Shown in pieces: positions 8,603 through 17,830 of a DNA stretch of 64,000 nucleotides. The stretch's first letter is position 1. Each line of letters opens with the position of its first letter. The translations under genes were made by a program, and so were the position numbers. Under the pieces are notes generated by a model. The model did not search any database and had not been told where the DNA came from. It was given only the letters and a program-made list of their open reading frames with translations. Origin of the DNA: Methylobacterium sp. WSM2598 (GTDB taxonomy: Bacteria; Pseudomonadota; Alphaproteobacteria; Rhizobiales; Beijerinckiaceae); NCBI RefSeq assembly GCF_000379105.1, contig NZ_KB900609.1, positions 6,693,815-6,757,814 on the forward strand. The letters are read 5' to 3'.

Positions 8603-9149
8603 TCACAGCCGCTCCTCCTTTGCGGCGCCCGTGGGTACCCGCCGCCCCCGTCGGCTCCAGCCCTCGGTCAGGCGCCGGTAGGCGACCTCAGCCTGCTCGA
8701 CGCGCCGCCGCTCCTCCTGGCGAACCCGCGTCAGGTTGTAGGCATAGGCGGGTCCGCGCTGACCACGTCGCGCCGGCTCACCCGAACGCAGCTCAAGCTC
8801 CCGCAACTTCTTGGCGTGAAGCGCTGGACGCACCCAGGCGTAGTCCTCGCCGCGCGTGAGCAGGTGCCAGATGATGACCGCCAACTTACGCGCGACCGCC
8901 ACCGCCGCGACGTGAGGTCCGCGCCGGGCCGACACGCGCTGGAAGAAGCCGCGCAGCGGCCCCGGCCCGCGCACCGCCTGCCAGGCAGCCTCGACCAGCA
9001 TGGTACGCGCGTGGGTGCGGCCCTGCTTGGTGATGCGCCCGTGCCGCGGCTTACCGGAGCCGGACTGATGCACGCTCGGGTTCAGGCCGAGATAGGCCAC
9101 GAGCCGATCCGGGCCGGCAAAGCGCGCCACGGGTCCGATCGCAGCGATC
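8603..9149 (-). pseudogene. IS110-family transposase C-terminal fragment, cut by an IS3 insertion
   Basis: Minus-strand translation gives RLVAYLGLNPSVHQSG, GRITKQGRTHARTMLVEAAW, the C-terminal Transposase_20 domain of IS110 elements, continuing to a natural stop at 8603. The fragment begins exactly where the IS3 element starts at 9150, and the missing N-terminal part is not on the other side of that element, so the locus was rearranged after the insertion. Confidence 0.8.
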
Positions 9150-9202
9150 TGGACTTGCTTCGGGAAAGTGGAGAGCTCTTTCCGTGAGGGAGGAGGTTCC
9201 CG

Positions 9203-9501
9203 ATGCGAGAACCGAAGAAGCGCTTCACCCCTGAGTTTCGCGCCGAAGCCGTGCGCCTTGCTCACACGAGCGGGCGCAGCCGCCGAGAGGTCGCCGAGGA
9301 TCTCGGCATCGGCCTCTCGACGTTGCGCCACTGGATCGACGGACAGCGCGATCGCGAGATGGAGGCGCCGCCCTCCGACCGCCAGGAGGACATGGCCGCC
9401 CGAGCTGAAGCGGCTGCGGCGGGGAGAACGAGGTGTTGCGCCAGGAACGCGAGATCCTGAAGCGGGCCACGGCTTTTTTCGCCAAGGAGGGAAGTCGATG
9501 A
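9203..9501 (+). pseudogene. IS3 OrfA, frameshifted
   Basis: Begins like the intact OrfA of copy 2 (MREPKKRFTPEFRAEAVRLA, a helix-turn-helix of the transposase_8 type) but carries an extra C after GCCGCC near 9400 and an extra G in the GCGGGG run near 9422. The reading frame therefore ends early, losing the leucine-zipper region LKRLRRENEVLRQE. It overlaps the OrfB start in ATGA. Confidence 0.85.
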
Positions 9502-10376
9502 GGTTCCAGCTCATCGATGCGGCGAAGAAGGACTTCCCGGTCGCGCGTCTGTGCAAGCTCCTGGATGTCAGCCCGAGCGGCTACTTCGCCTGGAAGAACC
9601 GGCCCGCGTCGCGCCGTCAGCGCGAGGACCTCGTGCTGCTCGCCCACGTCCGCTCGGCCTTTCGCGCTCTCACACGAGACCCTATGGCAGCCCGCGCATG
9701 ACGCACGAGCTGCGCGAGCAAGGGCTTGGCGTGGGGCCGGCGCCGCACGGCGCGGCTGATGCGGGAGAGCGGGCTCAAGGCTCGCCAGCCGCGCCGCTTT
9801 CGGCGCACCACCGACAGCCAGCATGCCTTCCCGGTCGCCGCAACCGGCTCGACCAGGATTTCACCGCCGCAGAGCCCGACGAGAAGTGGGGGGCTGACAT
9901 CTCCTACATCTGGACACGGGAGGGCTGGCTTTATCTGGCGGTGGTGATCGATCTTTATGCCCGGCGGGTCGTCGGCTGGGGCAGCTGGCGACCGGCTGCA
10001 CAAGGAATTGGCCCTGACTGCCTTGCGTCGCGCTTTGGTTGTGCGACGGCCGGCAGCTGGTCTGGTGCATCATTCGGATCGAGGTAGTCAGTATTGCTCG
10101 AACGAGTACCAGGCTGAACTACGAAGCCGCGGGATCACCATTTCGATGTCTGGCAAGGGCAACTGTTATGACAATGCGATGGTCGAGACGTTCTTCAAGA
10201 CGCTGAAAAGCGAGATGGTCTGGCGCACCGTCTTCTACACGCGTGCCGAGGCGACCGAAGCCCTGGCCCGCTACATCGATGGCTTCTACAATCCCTGCCG
10301 GCGCCATTCCGCGCTCGGCTTCGTCAGCCCTGTCCGGTTCGAGAGGCGGGGCACCTGTTCAACCGCTCTCTACTAA
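9498..10376 (+). pseudogene. IS3 OrfB, multiply frameshifted
   Basis: Compared with the intact OrfB at 14388-15263, this copy has extra single bases near 9662 (T), 9684 (C), 9735 (G) and 9978 (G), and a small rearranged site near 9838 that is one base shorter. The final 130 codons (KELALTALRRAL to the stop at 10376) are in frame again and include HHSDRG and NAMVETFFKTLKSE. All but one of the changes lengthen a short homopolymer, which raises the possibility of sequencing error rather than decay. Confidence 0.85.
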
Positions 10377-10391
10377 ACCGAAGCAAGTCCA

Positions 10392-10581
10392 AGCGTGACT
10401 ACGCACGCCTTGCGATCCTGCCCGACGCCGAGACCGTGATGCGGCTTCTGCCGAGTTGGTTCGAGGACTACAACACCGTCCAACAGCACTCCGGTTTGCG
10501 TATGCTCTCGCCTCGCGAGTTCATCAGCCAGAGTGCCTAAACCCACCCCGCTACCTGTCCGGTCAAACTGGGTGCACTCCA
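10392..10581 (+). pseudogene. Second IS3-family element, right-end remnant with OrfB C-terminus
   Basis: Translation reads KRDYARLAILPDAETVMRLL, then WFEDYN and HSGLRMLSPREFI, ending in TAA at 10538-10540: the last 50 residues of an IS3 OrfB of a different subgroup. The right end of this element is at 10581, where a sequence rich in TGTCCGGTCAAACTGG stops and IS630 sequence begins, so it had inserted into the IS630 gene. Its left part was lost at the junction with the IS3 copy 1. Confidence 0.75.
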
Positions 10582-11615
10582 CAGTCCGATGGACATGATG
10601 CGCCAGGGCTGATCAGTCAGGGTGTTCCAGGCTTGGCAGCAGTGGTCGAGAATGGCCTCGTAGGAGGCGAAGATCCGGTTGCCGAGCCAGTTCTCGCGCA
10701 GGAACTGCCAGACGTTCTTGACCGGGTTCAACTCGGGTGTGCGGGCTGGCAGCGGCAGCAGTGTGATGTTGGCGGGTACGGTGAGCCTTGTGGTCATGTG
10801 CCATCCGGCCTGATCGAGCAGCAGCACGGCGTGCGCGCCCGGCGCGACGGCCTTGGCGATCTCGGCCAAGTGCAGGGTCATCGCTTCGGTGGTGCAGCGG
10901 GGTAGGACGAGCCCGGCTGCCGTGCCGCGTGCGGGGCAGATCGCGCCGAAGATGTAGGCGGACGCCGTGCGCTGGTCCTTCGGGGCTGCCGGCCGTGTGC
11001 CTCGGCGTGCCCAGCGGCGGGTGATGGTGTTCTTCTGACCAACTCGGGCCTCGTCGGCAAACCAAGCCTCTATCGGCTTGCCGCCCGTCGCCTACGCGAT
11101 CTTTGCCACGCGGGCCGGGAAGGCTTTTTAAAAGCGTCAGCGGCAGCTGGATCCTGGGCGTGGTGGCGGGGACGGGCCGACAGCTTGCGGTAGCCCATCG
11201 CCCGCAGCACACGGCTCAGCGTCTGCTCGGAGACCGAGACGCCGCGGTCCTCAAACAGGATCTGGCTCAGATCGACCAGCCGCCAGCGCACCACCCCGTG
11301 GGCAGCCGGGATCGGTCCTTGCTCGACCAGGGTGCGCAGCGCCTCCCGCTGCTCGGGGGTCAGGCGCGGCCGCGCGCCAGGAGCTTTGCCGTCAATCAGC
11401 CCGTCCGGGCCCTCGGCGTTGAAGCCCAGGACCCAGTCCCGCACCGTCTGCAGCCCGACCCCGCCGAGTGCGGCGGCCTGCGTGCGTGAGGCACCCGCGT
11501 AGATCGCCGACAGCGCCAGCAGGCGGCGGGTCTGGGCTGGGCCGCCCGAGGCTTTGGCCAAACGGCGCAGCGCCTCAGCGTCGAAATCCGGTCGCAGCCG
11601 GATCGGAGCGGCCAT
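10582..11615 (-). pseudogene. IS630-family transposase, frameshift plus stop
   Basis: The N-terminal half (from ATG at 11615: MAAPIRLRPDFDAEALRRLA) is a helix-turn-helix region, and the second half carries EAWFADEARVGQKN (catalytic D), VLLLDQAGWH (D) and ARTPELNPVKNVWQFLRE (E). A frameshift at the AAAAAG run near 11128 and a TAG near 11093 separate the two halves. The last codons were removed by the inserted IS3 at 10581. All catalytic residues are still encoded, so inactivation looks recent. Confidence 0.8.
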
Positions 11616-12271
11616 GCCATCCTCCTCGGGCGAAAAGCCAGAGGACGGAATCACGAGCCGTCGCACACCGCTACCCAGCGTGAGTCCCGCTCATCGAGGG
11701 CTGGTATTATTGGCTGTTTGTCTCAGGTGAAGTAACCATTTTTCAGGCCGCAGATTGTACATCACTGGGAATACCCATTCAGAATGAGTAACAGTTCGGC
11801 GACGGTCTACACCGCGTGTACCGCAATTCCGGTGGTGCGCTGCGATTTCGGTCGCCTTCCTGATTGCTCAAAGCTTGCCGTCCAGATCCGTCTCTACAGC
11901 TATGGAACGGCTGTGCAATATCCCGTCTGAGAAAATCTGCTGCAGTCCCACCCCCTTTGCGGACGGCCGGCGAAGGTGTCGGCTGCCGAGAGGTGTCCGC
12001 TTCTTACCTGGGCAGTGACGGAGTGCCTGCTCGGGAGCATGAACGTCTTGTGCCGGGCCGGGTTGTGGCGCGGTGCCGGCAGGTGTCATCGAAACGGGGT
12101 TTCACGGGCAGCATCACGAGGGCAGGAAGCACCGCCATTAGGGAGGGGCCATCCTGCGCCGTGCGGGACAGTTTGAGACCCCTACAGCCTGTGACCGCTT
12201 GAACCACCTGATGGGGTGAGCGTTTCGCCTCGACCGGCGGCACACGGGACGGCCAGTTCCTGCCGTGCGGG
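11616..12271 (+). other. No recognisable gene
   Basis: About 650 bases with several short unconvincing reading frames on both strands. The left portion (11690-11830) is AT-richer than its surroundings. I see no transposase motif, RNA gene or promoter that I can support. Confidence 0.5.
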
Positions 12272-12439
12272 ATCAGGTGGGTAGTCGAGCGATTGTTCGC
12301 TTGGTTGAGCCGCTACCGCCGGCTCAACATCGTGTACGACCGCCAGCCGGATCTCTTCGCGGCGCACGTCTGGATTGCCATGATCTCCATCATCTCACGG
12401 AGAATGGTCGCCCATGCCCAGGCGCAGCAAGTCGTTTAA
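12272..12439 (+). pseudogene. IS5-family transposase C-terminal remnant
   Basis: The frame reads RWVVERLFAWLSRYRRLNIV, then AAHVWIAMISIISRRM and a stop at 12437-12439. The WVVER segment holds the catalytic Glu of IS5 transposases. The rest of the gene is missing. It is not derived from the IS5 at 559-1438, whose corresponding segment differs. Confidence 0.75.
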
Positions 12440-12642
12440 TTGCGTACAACTTCTTGGGAGCTCTTACTCCAACGCCCGTGGCGCCCGCCACTCACTCACC
12501 TGTCAAGCTGGGCACGTCATTATGCAACGGGGTCTAAATTGAAAAGCATCGCTCGTCGACTCATGCTATTGACAGTTAAACGGTACAAAACGTACTCTGT
12601 CCGCTCTGAGCTTCATGCGAACTTGCGCAGTGGGGAATGCCG

Positions 12643-14055
12643 ATGCTCGTTCAGCTTTCTTTTATAGAGTGGATTATTGTTCTATCTCTTTCAGCGTTCT
12701 TTCCTTTCGCGATTTTTTTTGGAAAAGGCAATATTCGTAGCCGCCGACTTGAGAATCTGGATAATCTCGAAAGGACTCTATTCAATACACAAACGGAACG
12801 CGGGCCGTCTCAGCGATACCTTGATGTCGCGCGCGCGCGGTACAATCAGGATATCCCTGAGACGCAATCGATTGTTTTAAATAGTTATGTAATATATACA
12901 TTGCCAACGGGAATTTTTATATTGTTTAGCGCGATAGGTTTCTTTCTCGTGATGTCAATCATAAACTACGGATTCAGCGACCCTAACCTGTTAATGTCTG
13001 GATTATTTAACGATCCGAACAGCATCATTGCGTACCGCGCCGCTACTGCGCTGATCGTCTCTGGGGCGTTTTTGGGATCTTATATATGGTCTGTGAACTA
13101 CTTGATAATGAGAGTCGCCAATTTCGATCTTACCCCCTTAGATTTCTTGCGCGCATCTGCACATATACTGTTGACTGTCCTGATTGCCGGAATCCTAAGG
13201 CACGTAATTGCGGCCGGAACAGAGGCCGCATTTACTCTAGGCATTGTACTCCTCATCGCTTTCCTGACTGGCCTATTTCCAGCCCTCGGAATAAATACTT
13301 TGATAGACCGGCTTCCGGCAAATTTTAAGATGAAACGCGTCGTTGCCGAAGTACCGGAAATAAGTCGAGACCTCCCTCTCGATCTCATTGACGGGATTGA
13401 CTCCGGAATAAAATTCCGCCTCGCAAATTATGAAGTCAATGACGTCCAAAATCTGGCAACGCAAAATCCGATCTCGTTATACATATCAACGCCGTACAAC
13501 CTTTTGGAAATATTAGACTGGATTGCCCAAGCGCAATTAATAATTGAAATTGGTCCCAAAGGGGTAATCAAAGCTCGCCAAAAAAGTGTTCGTGATATTG
13601 TCTCATTTTTAGATATGTCAGACGACGCGGCCGGCCGCGTACTGCTGGGCTCGTTTATGTCAGATGAAAAGCTCGCTGATGAAGTTGTCGAGACGAGAAT
13701 CGATAGCTTAAAGCAAACCCCCTATGTGATAATGTTGCTTGACTTGTGGAAAGTTTTGTCCTGTAAATCACAAGAAACTTGCGACTCCGTTCGGATCACA
13801 CCGGACGTATTTACGGCGAATGGACAAAAGCAATCTTTTTCTATAGCCGTCGCTCGACCGGTACAAGCATGCAGCGTCCGGTTGTTTCTGAATGGCGAGT
13901 CCGTTGACGCGACTGAGTTGAATCAGCAAATCTCCACAACAATCAGAGGAAATTTTTTAATTCCAGCCGAATTCCCGGCCGGACGATACGAGCTGCACAT
14001 ACGTAATGACGGCGAAGACTCTTTGGTGAAGGGAGTTGCAAAAATATCTGCTTAG
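12643..14055 (+). CDS. Multi-pass membrane protein of unknown function (AT-rich cargo)
   Basis: A 470-aa protein not recognised by family. Hydrophobic helices occur at about residues 5-26, 82-107, 129-150, 165-185 and 193-215, giving five membrane spans. A soluble region (about 230-375) follows, containing the stretch IDSGIKFRLANYEVNDVQNL and a helical segment, and then a C-terminal region (about 380-470) that looks like an Ig-like beta domain (VRLFLNG, GRYELHI). I prefer the ATG at 12643, six bases after TGGGGA, over the ATG at 12637, which abuts that site. The soluble part resembles the layout of membrane sensors but has no catalytic motif. AT-rich codon use and IS elements on both sides indicate acquisition by transfer. 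Confidence 0.75.
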   Translation: MLVQLSFIEWIIVLSLSAFFPFAIFFGKGNIRSRRLENLDNLERTLFNTQTERGPSQRYLDVARARYNQDIPETQSIVLNSYVIYTLPTGIFILFSAIGFFLVMSIINYGFSDPNLLMSGLFNDPNSIIAYRAATALIVSGAFLGSYIWSVNYLIMRVANFDLTPLDFLRASAHILLTVLIAGILRHVIAAGTEAAFTLGIVLLIAFLTGLFPALGINTLIDRLPANFKMKRVVAEVPEISRDLPLDLIDGIDSGIKFRLANYEVNDVQNLATQNPISLYISTPYNLLEILDWIAQAQLIIEIGPKGVIKARQKSVRDIVSFLDMSDDAAGRVLLGSFMSDEKLADEVVETRIDSLKQTPYVIMLLDLWKVLSCKSQETCDSVRITPDVFTANGQKQSFSIAVARPVQACSVRLFLNGESVDATELNQQISTTIRGNFLIPAEFPAGRYELHIRNDGEDSLVKGVAKISA

Positions 14056-14372
14056 TAATTCTGATCATGTTTACAGTTGGCGCTGATAAACTATTTGAGT
14101 GAGTTTTGTGGCAACTGGAATGTTGTCCCGGGATCGAGAAACGGAGATGTGAGGCCGGTGCGTTGTTGGGTTCAGTGCTCAGCCTCCAGCAGGTCTGCCA
14201 GCGCGCCCGCGTGACGGGGGTGTTCGTGGACGGGGACCGGGACGGAGCTGAGTCCCAGGTCTTTATATGCTCAAGGCACTGCAGAAGCAGTGCCCGGTCG
14301 AGCACTTCGACGGCGAGTGGTGCACCCCGACAGGGCGAGCGCCGAAAGTCGGGTTGGCGCATTCAGAAGGAT
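14056..14372 (+). other. No recognisable gene
   Basis: This stretch and the sequence after 15609 were continuous before the IS3 copy 2 inserted (GAT target repeat at 14370-14372 and 15610-15612). Joining them gives no protein that I can identify. Confidence 0.5.
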
Positions 14373-14387
14373 TGGACTTGCTTCGGT

Positions 14388-15263
14388 TTAGTAGAGAGCG
14401 GTTGAACAGGTGCCCCGCCTCTCGAACCGGACAGGGCTGACGAAGCCGAGCGCGGAATGGCGCCGGCAGGGATTGTAGAAGCCATCGATGTAGCGGGCCA
14501 GGGCTTCGGTCGCCTCGGCACGCGTGTAGAAGACGGTGCGCCAGACCATCTCGCTTTTCAGCGTCTTGAAGAACGTCTCGACCATCGCATTGTCATAACA
14601 GTTGCCCTTGCCAGACATCGAAATGGTGATCCCGCGGCTTCGTAGTTCAGCCTGGTACTCGTTCGAGCAATACTGACTACCTCGATCCGAATGATGCACC
14701 AGACCAGCTGCCGGCCGTCGCACAACCAAAGCGCGACGCAAGGCAGTCAGGGCCAATTCCTTGTGCAGCCGGTCGCCAGCTGCCCAGCCGACGACCCGCC
14801 GGGCATAAAGATCGATCACCACCGCCAGATAAAGCCAGCCCTCCCGTGTCCAGATGTAGGAGATGTCAGCCCCCCACTTCTCGTCGGGCTCTGCGGCGGT
14901 GAAATCCTGGTCGAGCCGGTTGGGCGCGACCGGGAAGGCATGCTGGCTGTCGGTGGTGCGCCGAAAGCGGCGCGGCTGGCGAGCCTTGAGCCCGCTCTCC
15001 CGCATCAGCCGCGCCGTGCGGCGCCGGCCCACGCCAAGCCCTTGCTCGCGCAGCTCGTGCGTCATGCGCGGGCTGCCATAGGTCTCGTGTGAGAGCGCGA
15101 AGGCCGAGCGGACGTGGGCGAGCAGCACGAGGTCCTCGCGCTGACGGCGCGACGCGGGCCGGTTCTTCCAGGCGAAGTAGCCGCTCGGGCTGACATCCAG
15201 GAGCTTGCACAGACGCGCGACCGGGAAGTCCTTCTTCGCCGCATCGATGAGCTGGAACCTCAT
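14388..15263 (-). CDS. IS3-family transposase OrfB
   Basis: A 291-aa rve-type integrase. The N-terminal HTH_21 region (KLLDVSPSGYFAWKNRP) is followed by the core: DISYIWTREGW (D), HHSDRGSQYCSNEY (D) and NAMVETFFKTLKSE (E). In IS3 elements the active OrfAB fusion is made by a -1 frameshift; the TTTTTTC run just before the orfA stop (near 15285) is a plausible slippery site. The gene appears fully intact, so this copy may be active and may act on the degenerate copy 1 ends. Confidence 0.93.
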   Translation of the reverse strand: MRFQLIDAAKKDFPVARLCKLLDVSPSGYFAWKNRPASRRQREDLVLLAHVRSAFALSHETYGSPRMTHELREQGLGVGRRRTARLMRESGLKARQPRRFRRTTDSQHAFPVAPNRLDQDFTAAEPDEKWGADISYIWTREGWLYLAVVIDLYARRVVGWAAGDRLHKELALTALRRALVVRRPAAGLVHHSDRGSQYCSNEYQAELRSRGITISMSGKGNCYDNAMVETFFKTLKSEMVWRTVFYTRAEATEALARYIDGFYNPCRRHSALGFVSPVRFERRGTCSTALY

Positions 15264-15556
15264 CGACTTCCCTCCTTGGCGAAAAAAGCCGTGGCCCGCT
15301 TCAGGATCTCGCGTTCCTGGCGCAACACCTCGTTCTCCCGCCGCAGCCGCTTCAGCTCGGCGGCCATGTCCTCCTGGCGGTCGGAGGGCGGCGCCTCCAT
15401 CTCGCGATCGCGCTGTCCGTCGATCCAGTGGCGCAACGTCGAGAGGCCGATGCCGAGATCCTCGGCGACCTCTCGGCGGCTGCGCCCGCTCGTGTGAGCA
15501 AGGCGCACGGCTTCGGCGCGAAACTCAGGGGTGAAGCGCTTCTTCGGTTCTCGCAT
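15260..15556 (-). CDS. IS3-family transposase OrfA
   Basis: A 98-aa helix-turn-helix protein. Residues 1-50 bind the terminal repeats (RFTPEFRAEAVRLAHTSGRS, then LGIGLSTLRHWID), and residues about 66-90 form the leucine-zipper-like LKRLRRENEVLRQEREILKR used for multimer formation. The ATG is preceded by GGAGGAGGTTCCC. The stop overlaps the orfB start in ATGA. Confidence 0.92.
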   Translation of the reverse strand: MREPKKRFTPEFRAEAVRLAHTSGRSRREVAEDLGIGLSTLRHWIDGQRDREMEAPPSDRQEDMAAELKRLRRENEVLRQEREILKRATAFFAKEGSR

Positions 15557-15609
15557 CGGGAACCTCCTCCCTCACGGAAAGAGCTCTCCACTTTCCCGAA
15601 GCAAGTCCA

Positions 15610-16074
15610 GATCGGCCTCAAACCGGCCAGCGGGTGCAGCTGCTCGACATCATGGGCGACCGCACCCTCGACCAGCTGCTGTTCGGCAACCGCGAGGGCA
15701 CCGAGCTCGCGCGAGCCATCAACGACAGGCTTTGCGGACTTATCGGGCTTGGGGGCGACCACAGCCCTGGACCAGATAGCGATGTAATATAGCCGCGCCG
15801 AGCCTGCTGAAAAGGGTGATTAGTTTTAGTCTGGGCGGTCGGGTAGTGATTCTCTGTCAGTGTTAATGGCTAGAGATCCCATGCTGGGTCAGCAAGATCG
15901 GGATCAACTCAAGTTGTTCGTGGCAGGCTCGCTGCGTCAGATCTTGGACTGCCGTCAGGATGAGTGTCGATCGTAAGACCGTATGTCCGCCGAGCCGGGG
16001 TGGCTCGCCCTACACTGCGCCTTCGAGGGTTGCTCGGAGTGGCCGAGCCGATCCTCACCGCAGGAGGACGAGCC
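15610..16074 (+). other. IS flanking sequence and IS110 left end
   Basis: Bases 15610-15970 contain no gene that I can identify, though one frame reads LLDIMGDRTLDQLLFGNREG, which looks protein-like but has no start. From about 15973 the sequence matches the reverse strand near 19345, so it is the left non-coding end of the IS110 element that follows. Confidence 0.5.
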
Positions 16075-17184
16075 GTGGGCCATGCTACCGAGGTTTTCGT
16101 TGGGATCGACGTGTCCAAGATGCGCAATGCCGTCGCCGTTGCTGATGGCGAGCGTGGAGGCGAGGTCCGCTACCTGGGTGAGGTCGACGCCTCGCCCGAG
16201 AGCATGCGCCGGCTGGTGAGGCGCCTGGCAGGCCAGCACGAGCGCCTGCACTTCTGCTACGAGGCCGGGCCGACCGGCTACGGTCTCCACCGCCTCATCA
16301 CCGAACTCGGCCACTCCTGCTCCGTCGTGGCGCCCTCTCTGATCCCCAGGAAGCCCGGCGACCGGGTCAAGACCAACCGCCGCGATGCGGTGGCGCTCGC
16401 CAAGCTGCTGCGCGCCGGCGAGCTCACAGCCGTATGGGTGCCCGACCAAGGCCATGAGGCGATGCGCGATCTCGTGCGCGCCCGGGCCGCTGCCGTCGAG
16501 AGCCTGCGCGTCCATCGCCAGCAGGTCAGTGCCTTCATGCTCAAGCACGGGCGCGTCTATCCCCGCAAGAAGGGCTGGACGATGCGCTATCTTTGCTGGC
16601 TGCAGGAGCAGCGCTTCGACCATCCCGCTCACCAGATCGCCCTGCAGGAGCTGGTCGAGGCGGTGCGGATCGCCAAGGAGCGCGTGGCGCGCATCGAGGC
16701 GGCCATCGCTGAGTTCGTGCCCACCTGGTCGCTCGGTCCGGTCGTGCGGGCGTTGCAGACCCTGCGCGGCATCGACCTCATCGTCGCTGTCACCTTCGCG
16801 ACCGAGGTCGGCGACATCAGCCGCTTCGAGAGTCCGCGTCAGCTCATGGGCTATCTCGGCCTGGTGCCAAGCGAGCGGTCCGCCGGCGACACGGTCCGGC
16901 GCGGCGGGATCACCAAGGCCGGCAATGGGCGCGTGCGGCACATGCTGGTGGAGAGCGCCTGGACCTACCGTCACCCGCCGAAGGTCGGAGCATAGAAGCT
17001 CTACCGGATGGAAGCCGCGACGCCACGGGTGCGCGAGATCGCCTGGAAGGCCCAGACCCGCCTCACGGCTCGTTACCGGGCGCTGATCGGGCGCGGCAAG
17101 AAGGCGACGGTGGTCTGCACGGCGATCGCCCGCGAACTCGTCGGCTTCATGTGGTCGGTCGCCCGGGAGGCGCGGGTCGCCTGA
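16075..17184 (+). pseudogene. IS110-family transposase with a late amber codon
   Basis: Starts at GTG 16075 behind CAGGAGG. The DEDD catalytic residues of the N-terminal RuvC-like domain are visible (FVGIDVSK; YEAGPTGY; KTNRRDAVALAKLL), and the C-terminal Transposase_20 domain follows (TLRGIDLIVAVTFATEVGD, then GGITKAGNGRVRHMLVESAW). A TAG at 16993-16995 interrupts the frame about 62 codons before the natural TGA at 17182. A single base change from GAG would explain it. The product ends at 306 aa instead of about 369, so activity is doubtful. Confidence 0.85.
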
Positions 17185-17344
17185 GGCGGCCACCAAGCGG
17201 GACGCCTCCTCGCGCATCGGCGGGGGCGGGACCACGGCAGGAGAACGCCCGTCAGACGCTTTGTGGCCGGCCGTGAGGCCGACGCCCGTTGTAAGATCGG
17301 GACAGCTCCGGACGCACACTCGGGACTGCGGTAGCCAACCCGCG

Positions 17345-17820
17345 CATCAGAGCTTGATCACCGACGTCCATCGGTCCCGCCCCCACCCATGCGCGTACAT
17401 CCTCACTGCGCCGCTCCTCGGAGCGAACGATCTCGCTCGTCCCGGTAGTTGACTGCGGACATCAGAGCGTCGTCCTAAAACCACGGCCTTGGTGGTGGGC
17501 GTGGCAGGATAGGCCCAGGGCAGCAGCTCATCGAGACCGCTGTTGGGGTGCCTCTCGACAATGCGGGGATCACGTCGGCCGAGTAGGCGCGCGGCTCCGA
17601 CATAGCCATACGCCCTGCCATCGACATAGGACGGAGTTCCCCACCCGCTCCGTATCCCACGCTCAGCCGAGCGGCCGAAGGGTGCCGCCAAGACGACGCT
17701 TCCGTTGTCAACGCAGGGGCCGAGCGTGCCCATCCGCCCTGCCGGGCGGTGAAGCTGCGATGGGCGCGCACAGGTGGAGGCGGGACCTGATGGACGTCGG
17801 TGATCAATCTCTGATGCGTA
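17345..17820. repeat. Inverted repeat pair from IS66 right-end sequence
   Basis: About 55 bases at 17345-17400 (starting CGCATCAGAG, including TTGATCACCGACGTCCATC) recur reverse-complemented at 17760-17820 with few differences. The right copy lies just downstream of the IS66 transposase 3' end, so the left copy is probably a duplicated IS66 end fragment. Confidence 0.6.
17480..17600 (-). pseudogene. IS66 TnpC C-terminal fragment
   Basis: Minus-strand translation gives RIVERHPNSGLDELLPWAYP, then ATPTTKAVV, the C-terminal end of IS66 TnpC proteins, closely related to the larger copy that ends at 17831. Nothing else of that gene is present here. Confidence 0.65.
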
Positions 17821-17830
17821 TGCGGTGTTC

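Larger units (their letters stand above)
9150..10391 (+). mobile_element. IS3-family element, copy 1 (degenerate)
   Basis: Perfect 14-base inverted ends TGGACTTGCTTCGG lie at 9150-9163 and, reverse complemented, at 10378-10391. The element is nearly identical to the intact copy at 14373-15609 but is 5 bases longer because of several single-base indels. It has no 3-base target duplication (ATC on the left, AGC on the right). The left flank is an IS110 fragment and the right flank an unrelated IS3 fragment, so it probably marks a deletion or recombination point. Confidence 0.9.
14373..15609 (-). mobile_element. IS3-family element, copy 2 (intact)
   Basis: A complete element of 1237 bases with perfect 14-base inverted ends (TGGACTTGCTTCGG) and a 3-base direct repeat GAT at 14370-14372 and 15610-15612, the usual target duplication size for IS3. 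It carries overlapping orfA and orfB in the standard arrangement, transcribed on the minus strand. Confidence 0.95.

Noticed and set aside
10537..10881. A separate intact gene for the C-terminal half of the IS630 transposase
   Set aside because: The start MTLHL is an internal residue; upstream coding continues in the same frame (EAWFADEARVG), so it is part of one broken transposase.
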